Assembly (NCBI GenBank): GCA_029861955.1
Contig: JAOTYK010000033.1
Coordinates: forward strand, 1 to 35,395
DNA: 35,395 bases
Direction: 5' to 3'
Source of the DNA: Acidobacteriota bacterium
GTDB lineage: Bacteria > Acidobacteriota > Polarisedimenticolia > Polarisedimenticolales > Polarisedimenticolaceae
Under the pieces are notes generated by a model. That model saw nothing but the letters and a program-made list of their open reading frames with translations, made no database searches and was not told where the DNA came from. Positions 25,794 through 34,876 of the stretch are shown here, one piece after another. A program made the position numbers and the translations under genes. Numbering within the stretch: the first letter of the stretch is position 1; each line of letters opens with the position of its first letter.

Positions 25794-25848
25794 TTGCGAC
25801 GAACTCGATCGTGGATTGGGTAGAATCGTTCAGACGGGGTGAGGGACG

Positions 25849-27993
25849 ATGACACGAACAACTTCCGAGATGCGTTGCAGCAGATGGGCAGTAGCCCTGT
25901 GGCTGGCGATCGTGCTGTCCGGAACCGGTTGTTTCGTGGACTCCACGGACGGCCATCCGGTGGAACGCGAGCCCGAGTTCCGCGGCGATCTCGCCGCCAT
26001 CAAGGAACGAGGCACGTTACGAATACTCGTTCCCCATCGCTGGGAGGCCGCACGTTTTCCACGAAGCGGCCCGACGCTCGATGACGAGCGATCGCTCGCC
26101 GAGCTATACGCACGAAAACTCGAGGTTCGCGCCCGATTCATTCCGATCCAATCGCGGAACGGATTGATCAGCGCGCTGCTTGCCGGTCGTGGCGACATCA
26201 TTGCGGCAAACCTGACGGCGACGGAAGAGCGGCGACTTCTGGTGGACTTCACGGTACCCGTCGACGTCGTCCGGGAGCAGATCGTGGCTCGCGCCGACGA
26301 CGAGAATGTCATCACGTCGCCTGAGGACCTGATCGGCCGAACGATCGCGGTACGACGATCGTCCTCGTTCTGGAACACGGTCCAGGACCTGAAGTCCCGT
26401 TACCCCGGCATCGTGATCGAGACCGTTCCCGACGACGTGGACACCGAGAACCTGATCGATCAGGTGGCCCGGGGCCTCCGGGATCTGACGGTCGCAGACA
26501 GCAATCTCATACGGGCCTGCCGTGAGTATCGCGATGACGTCCGCGCCGCGATCGATGTCTCGGCCAATCGGCCGATCGCCTGGGCCATCCGGCACAATTC
26601 CCCCGAATTATTGGAGCATCTCAACCGATTTCTGACATCCCACGAGCTCGAGCAGCGGGACAATCGGCTGGATCGCGCGGATCTGGCCGGTATCAAGGAG
26701 CGCCGAGTCCTGAGGGTCCTCACGGTCAACTCCGCCGCGACCTACTTCCTCTGGCGAGGGCGGTTGATGGGTTTCGAGTACGAGTTGATGCAGCAGTTCG
26801 CGGAGAGTGAAGATCTACAACTCGAGATGATCGTTCCACCCAGTCAGGATCTATTGGTTCCCTGGCTCGAGGAGGGACGCGGCGATGTGATCAGTGCATC
26901 GTTCTATGCGACCGACAACGAACTGCCGGACTCCCTGGTGTTCGCTCGACCCTATGGACGTGTCGATCAGGTCATCGTCGTTCGCAGCGGAGAGAACGCC
27001 CCCGAGGTTCCCCTCGATCTGACGGGTCGAACGATTGCCGTCCATCGCAACTCGCCCTACTGGCAAACTCTGGAGATACTCCAATCGATGGGAATCCGTT
27101 TCGGCATTCGTGCGGTACCGGACGACATGCAGTTAGAGGAGATCATCGCCCGGGTGGCGGAGGGTGAGTACGACCTCACCCTGGCCAGCAGCCATATCGT
27201 CGACATCGAGTTGACCTGGAGGGACGATATCAAGAAGGGGCTGGCGGTCAGGGAAGAGATACCGCTCTCGTGGGTCGTGCGCGCCGACAACCCTCAGCTG
27301 AAGACGGCACTCGATCGCTTCATCAAGACGGAGTATCGCGGTCTGTTTTACAACGTGATACACGAGCGGTACTTCACGGACCGACGGAGGATTCGGAATC
27401 GTGTCGCCGTCCGCCAGAATCTCGAAGGCCAGCTTTCGCCCTACGATGAGATCGTTCGCAAATACGCCGAAGAATACGGGTTCGACTGGCGGATGATCGT
27501 GGCGCAAATGTATGAGGAGAGCGCCTTCGACCCCGGCGCCCTATCGTTCGCCGGGGCTCGCGGTCTGATGCAGGTGTTACCTCGAACCGCCCGCGAACTT
27601 GGTTTCGAAGACCTCGAGGACCCGGAGACGTCGATCCAGGCGGGTATCGAGTACATGGCGTGGGTTCGCGATCGGTTCGAGGAAGATCTGCGGGTTCGTG
27701 ACCGGATGTGGTTCACGTTGGCGGCCTACAACGCAGGCACAGGACACGTTCGCGATGCCCGCCGTCTGGCGGGGAACATGAACCTGGATCGCGACGTGTG
27801 GTTCGGAAACGTCGAAGAGGCGATGCTCTTGCTCTCTCGGCCGCAATTCGCTCGATCGGCAGCCCACGGGTACTGTCGATGCCATGAGCCCGTCGACTAC
27901 GTGCGCTCGATCCGGGAGCGATACAACGCGTATATCGAAATCGCCCCGACGACGATGGTGGCCGACAATCGGAAACGCTTCAGTGCCCATTGA
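25849..27993 (+). CDS. MltF-like membrane-bound lytic transglycosylase with two solute-binding domains
   Basis: A 714-residue predicted lipoprotein (lipobox SGTGC, C28). Two family-3 periplasmic solute-binding modules follow in tandem, about residues 45-275 and 282-510, each starting with a GTLRILVP/RVLRVLTV-type strand and containing a DLIGRTIAV/DLTGRTIAV segment. The C terminus (about 530-690) is a lysozyme-like SLT domain with catalytic E557 in YEESAFDP, then GARGLMQVLPRTA and AAYNAGTGHV. E. coli MltF has one such regulatory module; the duplication is unusual. It cleaves glycan strands to 1,6-anhydro-muropeptides, probably under allosteric control by muropeptides. GAGGGA sits just before the ATG. 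The 3' end overlaps the GIY-YIG gene by 14 bp. Confidence 0.92.
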   Translation: MTRTTSEMRCSRWAVALWLAIVLSGTGCFVDSTDGHPVEREPEFRGDLAAIKERGTLRILVPHRWEAARFPRSGPTLDDERSLAELYARKLEVRARFIPIQSRNGLISALLAGRGDIIAANLTATEERRLLVDFTVPVDVVREQIVARADDENVITSPEDLIGRTIAVRRSSSFWNTVQDLKSRYPGIVIETVPDDVDTENLIDQVARGLRDLTVADSNLIRACREYRDDVRAAIDVSANRPIAWAIRHNSPELLEHLNRFLTSHELEQRDNRLDRADLAGIKERRVLRVLTVNSAATYFLWRGRLMGFEYELMQQFAESEDLQLEMIVPPSQDLLVPWLEEGRGDVISASFYATDNELPDSLVFARPYGRVDQVIVVRSGENAPEVPLDLTGRTIAVHRNSPYWQTLEILQSMGIRFGIRAVPDDMQLEEIIARVAEGEYDLTLASSHIVDIELTWRDDIKKGLAVREEIPLSWVVRADNPQLKTALDRFIKTEYRGLFYNVIHERYFTDRRRIRNRVAVRQNLEGQLSPYDEIVRKYAEEYGFDWRMIVAQMYEESAFDPGALSFAGARGLMQVLPRTARELGFEDLEDPETSIQAGIEYMAWVRDRFEEDLRVRDRMWFTLAAYNAGTGHVRDARRLAGNMNLDRDVWFGNVEEAMLLLSRPQFARSAAHGYCRCHEPVDYVRSIRERYNAYIEIAPTTMVADNRKRFSAH

Positions 27994-28246
27994 TCAGTCG
28001 CTGCTTGCGGGCGCGCGGAAAGCGCTTGATCTCTGCCTCGCGACGGAGCGCATTCGACCGGTCGGGCTGGGACTCGCGATAGACGATTTCCACCGGCAGA
28101 CGTGTCCTCGTGTAGCGAGACGCACTACCCGCCTGGTGTGACTTCAATCGTCGGTCCAGATCGTTGGTGATGCCGGTGTAGATGCTTCCGTCGCCACATC
28201 GCAACAGGTAGACCCACCAGCCGGCGCCTGGGTTCGCGTTCTCCAT
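27980..28246 (-). CDS. GIY-YIG nuclease superfamily protein (YhbQ/UPF0213-like)
   Basis: An 88-residue protein consisting of one GIY-YIG domain: WVYLLRC (Y13) and YTGITNDLDRRLKSH (Y23, R32/R33, H37), then SRYT and a LRREAEIKR helix with the metal-binding glutamate. This matches the small YhbQ-type family of predicted structure-specific endonucleases of unclear role. The ATG at 28246 shares one base with the TRAP permease stop (TGATG), so translation is coupled to the transporter; an upstream extension lies inside that gene. All key residues look intact. Confidence 0.9.
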   Translation of the reverse strand: MENANPGAGWWVYLLRCGDGSIYTGITNDLDRRLKSHQAGSASRYTRTRLPVEIVYRESQPDRSNALRREAEIKRFPRARKQRLINGH

Positions 28247-30186
28247 CACGTCTTGTGACGACGGGCTCGATTCACGACACCGATCACGAGCAACAGACCG
28301 ACTCCCACCACGTTCAGCCACGGTACGGCTGCGCCTCCGATGCTAACGTCCGGTCCGGGAATGAGTAGCGAGAACGCCGCAACCAGCAGTACGCCTCGTT
28401 GCCATCGCGCCAGCGGCCCGAAGAGATAACCGGCGATCGCGGCGGCAAACGGGAGGATGCCAAGCACGGCAACGACGACGGCACCCAGGATCGCCCCACT
28501 GGACGCCATCTCGCCGTCGCCATTCAACATCAGCAGCTGCGGCCGATAGACAAACATGAACGGCAGCGTGAAGCCGACGAGCGCAAACCGAAAGGCCGCC
28601 AGAGCCGTCTTCATGATCGGCGACCCGGCGATCGAGGCGGCTGCGTACGCGGCAAGTGCGACCGGCGGGGTGACCATCGACATCATGCCAAAGTAGAAGA
28701 TGAATAGATGGGCCGCGAGCGGAACGACGCCCAGCTGCCCCAGCACCGGGCCGATGAGTGTCGCCATCAGCAGGTAACAGACGGCCGATGGCAAGCCCAT
28801 TCCCAGGATGATGGACGAGATCATGATCAACACGAGCGCCGACAGCAGGTTCCCCTGCGAGAGATCGAGAATCGTCGATGGGAGTTTGCTGCCGATCCCC
28901 GTCAGGGTCACCACGCCGATCACGATACCGACGCAGGCAGCCGCCGTGACCAGTGGCACCACATCTCGACCTGCCTCTCGTAGAACCTCCAACCAGCGTC
29001 TGATCGTCAATCGGGTCTGAGAACTCATAGCGCTGATGACGACGACCGCAAGTCCCGCGACACTCACCGCGCGAAACACCGTGTAGCCGAGAAACAGTAA
29101 CGTCAGCAGCCCTGCGAAACCGACGGCAAAGATGAGTCCCGCGAACCGATCAGGAGCCGGACGATCTTCTTCGGTCGCTACGACTGCCCCACCGATCTTA
29201 CGCGCCTGGAAGTGAACGATCAGGAATAGCGAAAGGTAATAGAGCAATGCGGGAATCAGCGCGGCACGAATGATCTCCACATACGTCACCGCCGGTTCGA
29301 TGATCTCCAGCATCATGTAGGCGCCCGCCCCCATGACCGGGGGAACCAGCGCTCCTCCGGAGCTGGCCGCGGCCTCCACACCCCCGGCGACCTCGGCGCG
29401 GAACCCCGAACTACGCATCATCGGGATTGTGAATGTACCGGTCGTGGCAGTGTTGGCGACGGCACTACCGGACAGCGATCCCATCAGGCCACTACTGAGG
29501 ACAGCGATCTTGGCTGGCCCACCGGAGGAGCCGCCGAACAACCGTCTTGCGAGGTCGATGATGAACTTCGTCGCACCGGTCTGCTTGAGGAGTGCGCCGA
29601 ACAGGACGAACAGAAACACATACGTGAACATGACTCTGAGCGCGGTTCCGAAAACGCCCTGAGAGTGCAAGAAACTCTGGGCGACGATGCGGTCGATCCC
29701 GTACCCACGATGGGGGAATAACCAATCCGGCAGCGAGGGCCCGCTCATCGCATAGACGATGAAGATCACGGCGAGGATCGGAAGCGCCCAACCGATCGCA
29801 CGACGGGTGGCCTCCAACACGAGCAGGATGCCGACGACGCCGATGACCACATCGAACGTCGTCTCCTGCCCCGCCCGATTCCCGAGGGACTGGCCGGCCG
29901 TCCAGAATCTGCGGAGCAGCGGTTCCCCCTGCAGGACGACGTAACCACAGCAGAAGACGGACGCCAGCGCCAGGCCGATATCGAGCGTGCGGGCCGGAAC
30001 GTTGTCCTTCAGCCGTGGATGCAGCGGACGACCGATGAAGCACAGCACAAGCGCCAACATGGCGAAGATCGCCAGCTGCGTCTGGGGCGAGAGCTGGGGG
30101 TAGTTGACTTCCTTGAGGACGAAGAGGCAGAGCGTCGCCGCGAGCACACGCTGAAGATTACCCATCATCGATGACGACGTGCTCAA
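28246..30186 (-). CDS. TRAP transporter fused permease (TAXI type)
   Basis: Inner-membrane permease of up to 646 residues combining the small (4-TM, DctQ-like) and large (12-TM, DctM-like) TRAP subunits in one chain, as is usual for TAXI systems. Recognisable DctM segments include GLMGSLSGSAVANTATTGTFTIPMM and LGMGLPSAVCYLL, and FFYFGMM-like and VTPPVALAAYAAA motifs near the C terminus. It uses an ion gradient to import organic acids or related solutes delivered by the binding protein. The TTG at 30186 overlaps the upstream stop (TTGA) and has GAGGA before it; ATGs at 30168 or 30165 are alternatives. The substrate cannot be told. Confidence 0.93.
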   Translation of the reverse strand: MSTSSSMMGNLQRVLAATLCLFVLKEVNYPQLSPQTQLAIFAMLALVLCFIGRPLHPRLKDNVPARTLDIGLALASVFCCGYVVLQGEPLLRRFWTAGQSLGNRAGQETTFDVVIGVVGILLVLEATRRAIGWALPILAVIFIVYAMSGPSLPDWLFPHRGYGIDRIVAQSFLHSQGVFGTALRVMFTYVFLFVLFGALLKQTGATKFIIDLARRLFGGSSGGPAKIAVLSSGLMGSLSGSAVANTATTGTFTIPMMRSSGFRAEVAGGVEAAASSGGALVPPVMGAGAYMMLEIIEPAVTYVEIIRAALIPALLYYLSLFLIVHFQARKIGGAVVATEEDRPAPDRFAGLIFAVGFAGLLTLLFLGYTVFRAVSVAGLAVVVISAMSSQTRLTIRRWLEVLREAGRDVVPLVTAAACVGIVIGVVTLTGIGSKLPSTILDLSQGNLLSALVLIMISSIILGMGLPSAVCYLLMATLIGPVLGQLGVVPLAAHLFIFYFGMMSMVTPPVALAAYAAASIAGSPIMKTALAAFRFALVGFTLPFMFVYRPQLLMLNGDGEMASSGAILGAVVVAVLGILPFAAAIAGYLFGPLARWQRGVLLVAAFSLLIPGPDVSIGGAAVPWLNVVGVGLLLVIGVVNRARRHKT

Positions 30187-31202
30187 CGATCCTCGGGCCA
30201 GACACCGATCTCTTTGTAGAAGCGGATGGCACCGGGGTGAAAATCGATTCCCGTGTCACGGATGGCGTTCTTCGGGTTGATCGCCTTGCCGGCGGGATGC
30301 TTGGCGGCGATCTCCGCCCGGTTTTCGTAGATCGATCGAGTGAGTCGATAGACGAGATCCTCATCGACGCTGGCATACGTAATCAGGTGCATCGAGCCTA
30401 CATCGAGGCCCTCATACGCTTTCGTCTGTCCGCGATAGGTTTCCGCCGGAATCGTCGCCGGTCGAAAGAACGGATAGGCGTCCATCAACGACTGCTTCGC
30501 CTCGTCGTCGAAGGGTACGAAATGGATCTCCTGAGAACTGCTGGCCTGAGTGATCGACGCCGTCGGTACGGCGCCGCCGAGGAATGCGGCAGCCGCGGAT
30601 CTGTCCGAGAGCATGTCGACGGCAGCGGTCTGCGTCCCGTACAACGGCGAGAAATCGTCGTAGGTCAGGTCGTGGGCCGCAAGCAGCGGACGGATGAAGT
30701 ATTCGAAGCCCGCGCCCTCCGGACCGACGACGACTCGGCGACCGGCCAGATCGGCGACGGTCGTCACATCCGAGCCTGCAAGCGAGATGAACATGGCGAC
30801 ATTGGGGGCAATCGTCGCGACGGCCCGCACGTCGTAGACCGCATCCCACCCGTCGCTCCCCCGGCTGGCGAAATAACTGATGGCGGAGTTGGCCATCGCC
30901 AGGTCCAGCTCACCACTACGCAATCGACGGATATTTTCCTGAGTTCCCTTCGTGGCCTCGGCGGTCACATCCCATGTCCCGTCGATGGGGTGGTCGTTGA
31001 GCGTCTCGGCAATCGCGCTGCCGACGGGAAAGAACGCTCCGCCGGGAGGGGCCGTACCGATACTCAAGAAGTGACGTTCGTTACTGGATTCGGTCGATGC
31101 GGTGACGGATCCATCGCTCGACTCGCCCGCGCAGCCCACAAGTGTGATGGCGAGAGCCAGGAGCAGACCCGAACGCAGCAAGGTAGGTTGGAATCGAATC
31201 AT
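30183..31202 (-). CDS. TAXI-family TRAP transporter solute-binding lipoprotein
   Basis: Periplasmic receptor of 339 residues, lipobox LVGC (C24), for the adjacent fused TRAP permease. The mature part begins LSIGTAPPGGAFFPVGSAIAETL, the hallmark opening of the TAXI (TRAP-associated extracytoplasmic immunogenic) family, and continues with GELDLAMANS and GRRVVVGPEGAG. The lipid anchor would tether it to a membrane in this Gram-negative cell. First gene of the three-gene transporter operon, overlapping the permease by 4 bp. The ligand is unknown; glutamate, other dicarboxylates or aromatic acids are known for relatives. Confidence 0.93.
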   Translation of the reverse strand: MIRFQPTLLRSGLLLALAITLVGCAGESSDGSVTASTESSNERHFLSIGTAPPGGAFFPVGSAIAETLNDHPIDGTWDVTAEATKGTQENIRRLRSGELDLAMANSAISYFASRGSDGWDAVYDVRAVATIAPNVAMFISLAGSDVTTVADLAGRRVVVGPEGAGFEYFIRPLLAAHDLTYDDFSPLYGTQTAAVDMLSDRSAAAAFLGGAVPTASITQASSSQEIHFVPFDDEAKQSLMDAYPFFRPATIPAETYRGQTKAYEGLDVGSMHLITYASVDEDLVYRLTRSIYENRAEIAAKHPAGKAINPKNAIRDTGIDFHPGAIRFYKEIGVWPEDR

Positions 31203-31291
31203 GCGTTTACCGTTTCTTTACAAGTTGGGTCCCACGAACCAACCCAGCATATTCGGTTGCGAGCGGTGTGGCCAGCATTCACTATGAACTA

Positions 31292-31804
31292 ATGAATCTG
31301 AACGACCTGCGATTCCGCAACGCGACACCCGCCGACATCGAAACCCTCAGCGATATCGCCCGGCGGGCGAAGGCGGTCTGGGGATACCCCGCAGCGTGGA
31401 TGGAGGCATGGCGAGATCAGTTGACCATCCAGGCACGCGAGCTCGAGCAAGACGACATCCGCGTCGCCACATTGGCTGATGCGATCGTTGGCTTCGTCTC
31501 CGTCGGTCGTGTCGATGAGGCGTCGAAGACGGAGGGTCGCTCCGTCGGCGAGATCTGCCACATGTGGATCGATCCTGAGAATCAGCGAGGGGGTCTAGGG
31601 CGTGCGGTGTTCGACGAAGCGCTCTGCATCTGTCGAGATCGCGGCTATGAACTTCTGCGAATCGATTCGGATCCCAACGCCATCGGGTTCTACATGAAGA
31701 TGGGCTGCCGAGTCATCGGAACCGTGTCGGCAGACGTGCTGGGACTGCCCCGCTCACTGCCGCTGCTCGAGTTAGATCTGACCCTGACTCCACGACGGGA
31801 CTGA
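31292..31804 (+). CDS. GNAT-family N-acetyltransferase
   Basis: A 170-residue acetyl-CoA-dependent acyltransferase. It begins LRFRNATPADIETLSDIARRA, has the VGEICHMWIDPENQRGGLGRAVFDEAL segment with the RGGLG CoA-pyrophosphate loop (motif A), and ends SDPNAIGFYMKMGCRVIG (motif B), all standard for GNAT enzymes. The start is uncertain: ATG at 31292 is used; a GTG at 31268 would add eight residues. Divergent from the TAXI gene. The last 92 bp overlap the convergent membrane protein gene. The substrate is not known. Confidence 0.9.
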   Translation: MNLNDLRFRNATPADIETLSDIARRAKAVWGYPAAWMEAWRDQLTIQARELEQDDIRVATLADAIVGFVSVGRVDEASKTEGRSVGEICHMWIDPENQRGGLGRAVFDEALCICRDRGYELLRIDSDPNAIGFYMKMGCRVIGTVSADVLGLPRSLPLLELDLTLTPRRD

Positions 31805-32735
31805 ACTTGCGGTACAACGCAGCCTGGCCGGCGAGCAGCGAGACGCGCAGGAACAACTTTGCGAGCAGGAACAGCTGGGCCAGAAGCAACGTCCAGACCA
31901 CGCCGCTCCAACTTGCGATCGTCGCTCCCGGCGCGATCAGGCCGTAGAGCAGCAACGCGATCAGACCCGCGGCCAACGTGAGTCCCTGCAACGCGATGAC
32001 CTTCGGGAAGCGAGTGATCACGAAGCCCGCACCTCGGACCGCCGCCAGGAACATGCTCCGACGATCGTCCACGACGGTGGCCACCTTCGCGTAACCGAAG
32101 CTCATCTGAACCGCCGTCAGAAGCAATCCGGTAAGACCGTAGATCAGCAGCGTGTAGAAAATAGCCGCCGATTCCGTGGTGGACTCTCGTAGCGCCTCCT
32201 CGGCGCGTTCCATCAGCCACAGATGCAGCCGGTAGATCAGGACGTAGGGGATGGCCGAGATCAGGGCCAATCGAATGAAGCGGAGAAGGAACTCCCCACC
32301 GATGTGGAAGAACGAAGAGGCGGACATCGCACGCTCCGGAAACGCCACGCGACTCAGGGTTCCACCCAGCAGGAACGCCCAGAACAGCGCGAAGACGGCG
32401 CCCGCACCGATCAGCCCACCGAACCCGTCGAAGAGGCTTCCCGTAAACCACGATTCGAGATTAACGAGGAACCCACCGGCACCGCTGAGTGTGGGGTCAA
32501 ACGTCGCCGACACCCCGGTCGCCTCGGCCGAGAACTCGCCGAACCAGATCGTGTCGAAACCGGCAAGCATCGCCCCCTCGACGTCCGTATGGGCGATGGC
32601 GGCTCGCAACGTGGAATGGACAACCCACGCTGCAGGCAGAGCCAGGCCCAGTCCTGCCAACCAGAGCGTCAGCAGCAGCCACGGAGCGAGGGCGGTGGTC
32701 CTCAATCCAGTCAGCCAGGCGCTTCGTGCAGTCAT
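31713..32735 (-). CDS. uncharacterised polytopic membrane protein
   Basis: A 340-residue protein with about six or seven hydrophobic helices (near residues 15-40, 105-125, 150-170, 190-215, 245-270, 275-300) and a periplasmic-looking stretch at about 45-100. I do not recognise a family; the pattern resembles generic integral membrane proteins of the DUF4013 kind but I cannot confirm that. A GAGGA/GGAG Shine-Dalgarno region precedes the ATG. It lies 13 bp after the M1 peptidase stop, so the two are probably one transcript. The C-terminal 30 residues, hydrophilic, are encoded antisense to the acetyltransferase end. Confidence 0.8.
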   Translation of the reverse strand: MTARSAWLTGLRTTALAPWLLLTLWLAGLGLALPAAWVVHSTLRAAIAHTDVEGAMLAGFDTIWFGEFSAEATGVSATFDPTLSGAGGFLVNLESWFTGSLFDGFGGLIGAGAVFALFWAFLLGGTLSRVAFPERAMSASSFFHIGGEFLLRFIRLALISAIPYVLIYRLHLWLMERAEEALRESTTESAAIFYTLLIYGLTGLLLTAVQMSFGYAKVATVVDDRRSMFLAAVRGAGFVITRFPKVIALQGLTLAAGLIALLLYGLIAPGATIASWSGVVWTLLLAQLFLLAKLFLRVSLLAGQAALYRKFSPVVESGSDLTRAAAVSGAVPARLPTRFR

Positions 32736-32748
32736 CTCCGGTCCTCGA

Positions 32749-34794
32749 TTAGATGAAGTAGGCGAAGGTCGTGAAAAGATCCTGCGCCCAGACGAGCCAG
32801 CGCGTGGACCACTTCCCCGCAGGAAGATCGGCGCGACTCTCCACCGAACGACCGTTGTTGCTGTAGTTCACATCGAGCATCAAGACCCGATCGGGATCCA
32901 CGACCGCCCTTCGTAGTTTCGATTCACGGGTCACGGTGAACGCTTTCCACGTCTCGCTTCCGTCCCACTGAAAGCGGCGTTCCTCACCGTCCTCGAACTG
33001 CAGAAGGACGTCGACCGGGAAGACCCCGCCACCGTTTCGCTGGACGATCACCTCGCTGAGCCAGCGACCAGAGTCCGGATCGTCTTCAGGCTCGTTGTAG
33101 ACCGGTTCCGGATCGCCATCGATGAAGCCCGTCGGCTCGGCCGGCACGCTGGAGATCGAGTGGACGGCATAGTCGAATGCGACGTGATCGTAGTGAACCT
33201 GATCGAAGAACCAACTCAGGTCCTGTCCGCTAACCTCCTCGGCGACAGCGATGAAATCGGCCGCATCGGGGTGCCGATACCGGTAGCGCTCGAAGAAGGT
33301 GGACAGTATCGGTTGCAGCACCTCCCAGCCGAGGTGACGTTCGAGCGTCGCCAGCCATAGTGCGGTCTTGCTGTAGCTGATGTTGCCCGCCGTGCCGGGA
33401 AAGTAACGGAACGTGTGGCTGTCGGGAATGTCGCTCTCGGCGGATTGGCGAAAACGCACCCGGCGCTCGTCCCAACGCGATAGCTCGATGTCACGAAACA
33501 GCAACGGGAAGAAGCCCCTTCCCCCACCGGGCGGCTCGACGAATCGCCGAGAGAGGACCTTCGGCCCGAAGCTCGTCTCCAGAGTGCGAATCGTCGAGAA
33601 TGTGTTGAAGCCCTCGTCGATCCACGCATCCTCGAACTCGTTGTTGCCGACAAGCCCGTACCAGAACTGATGACCCGCCTCGTGGATCGTGACGCTCTCC
33701 GGCGAATCCATCCCCTTCGGATTGAACAATCGCGTTCCGGACGTAAACAGCGTCGGGTATTCCATTCCGCCGGCGCCACTGCCCCACGCCGGGTCGACGA
33801 CCGTCACGTGCCCGTACGGGTAGGGTCCGTACCACTGACCGTACGATTCGAGAGCTGCCTCGGTGGCCGCGAAGTGCCGGTCGGCCTGACCCAGGTGTTC
33901 CGCCTGCATCATCAGACGCATGGCGACCGTCGGCAGACCCTCGCGCGCAAACATCCGTTCCAGCACGACGTAGTCGGGGCTTGTCGTCCATGTGAAAGCG
34001 TGAACGTCCGCCTGATGGTAGCGGTGACTCCGTTGCCCGTCGGCCGTCTCGGTCGTCTCCAACGGCCGTCCGGTGGCGCCCAATTCGTACGACTCCGGCA
34101 CGGTCATCGTAACGTCGTAGACACCGTAGTCGGAGAAGAACTCCGTCGTCGAGTGGAACTGGTGGCAATTCCAACCGCGCTCACCCTCGAAGACGCCTAG
34201 CTTGGGGAACCAGTGCGCGAAGAAGTAGTACTCGCCGCGGGCACCGGTCCTGGCGAACGTCTTAGGGATCTTCGACCGCCATTCCATCCGAATCTGCGCG
34301 GTCTCCCCCGGCTGAACCGCGTTTGGCAACGAGACCACCAGGACCGTCCTGTCATCGGCATTGCCGTCGTCGGGTGTCGCGAAGCGGGACTCATCGGTCA
34401 GATCAAGAGTCTCGGTTCCAAGCCACTCGATCCGGTCGACCTCGATCCAACTCCAGTCGCTCTCCCGGACGTCGCCACTCAGGTCACTGCGGTCCCGTAT
34501 GCGATCCCCTTTCATCCAGGTGCTGCGATCGTTGCGCCAACCGTTCCAGTAGAGGTGGAACCACATCTCGTCCGTTTCACGATCGGTGATGTTGGTCCAC
34601 TCGAGGGTCTGACTGCCGATCAGCATGCGCTGCTCGACGTCCAGACGTACCTGAATGTCGTAGTTGGCATTTCGTGCAGACTCGTGGAGCGGCTCGGGAG
34701 GCGCAGTCGCCGTCACCAGCGAGAGGGTGACCATCGCGAGCCCAAGCAGAGCCCAGGGTGCGAATCGACGGACGGTCCTTGCGGGACGATGCAT
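32749..34794 (-). CDS. M1-family (gluzincin) metallopeptidase, exported
   Basis: A 681-residue zinc aminopeptidase-like protein with an N-terminal signal sequence (about 1-31). The N-terminal beta domain (about 40-270) is followed by the catalytic domain with GAGGMEYPTLFTSG, in the place of the GxMEN substrate-binding motif, and the zinc site H371-E372-x-x-H375 with third ligand E394 in WIDEGFNTF (HExxH-x18-E). The GGMEYP version, which lacks the GAMEN asparagine, is common in the exported M1 group of environmental bacteria. It probably trims peptides in the periplasm or outside. Divergent from gnd. Confidence 0.94.
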   Translation of the reverse strand: MHRPARTVRRFAPWALLGLAMVTLSLVTATAPPEPLHESARNANYDIQVRLDVEQRMLIGSQTLEWTNITDRETDEMWFHLYWNGWRNDRSTWMKGDRIRDRSDLSGDVRESDWSWIEVDRIEWLGTETLDLTDESRFATPDDGNADDRTVLVVSLPNAVQPGETAQIRMEWRSKIPKTFARTGARGEYYFFAHWFPKLGVFEGERGWNCHQFHSTTEFFSDYGVYDVTMTVPESYELGATGRPLETTETADGQRSHRYHQADVHAFTWTTSPDYVVLERMFAREGLPTVAMRLMMQAEHLGQADRHFAATEAALESYGQWYGPYPYGHVTVVDPAWGSGAGGMEYPTLFTSGTRLFNPKGMDSPESVTIHEAGHQFWYGLVGNNEFEDAWIDEGFNTFSTIRTLETSFGPKVLSRRFVEPPGGGRGFFPLLFRDIELSRWDERRVRFRQSAESDIPDSHTFRYFPGTAGNISYSKTALWLATLERHLGWEVLQPILSTFFERYRYRHPDAADFIAVAEEVSGQDLSWFFDQVHYDHVAFDYAVHSISSVPAEPTGFIDGDPEPVYNEPEDDPDSGRWLSEVIVQRNGGGVFPVDVLLQFEDGEERRFQWDGSETWKAFTVTRESKLRRAVVDPDRVLMLDVNYSNNGRSVESRADLPAGKWSTRWLVWAQDLFTTFAYFI

Positions 34795-34817
34795 TCGCCT
34801 AGGTTAGTCGATGATCA

Positions 34818-34837
34818 CGTAAGACAAAAGTGTTACG
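34818..34837. promoter_or_regulatory. hairpin/dyad between M1 peptidase and gnd
   Basis: CGTAAGAC (34818-34825) and GTGTTACG (34830-34837) are complementary at seven of eight positions around AAAA. It is centred in the 82-bp divergent gap, in the only AT-rich part, so it may be an operator or overlap a promoter. No clear -35/-10 pair was found for either gene. Confidence 0.35.
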
Positions 34838-34876
34838 GTTGTGTCGGGTCGCTCTTCCCCCTTTCGGAGCCCAGCC

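Noticed and set aside
30171-31292. 373-codon plus-strand frame opposite the TAXI gene
   Set aside because: Shadow of a clear TAXI binding protein; no domain and no ribosome site.
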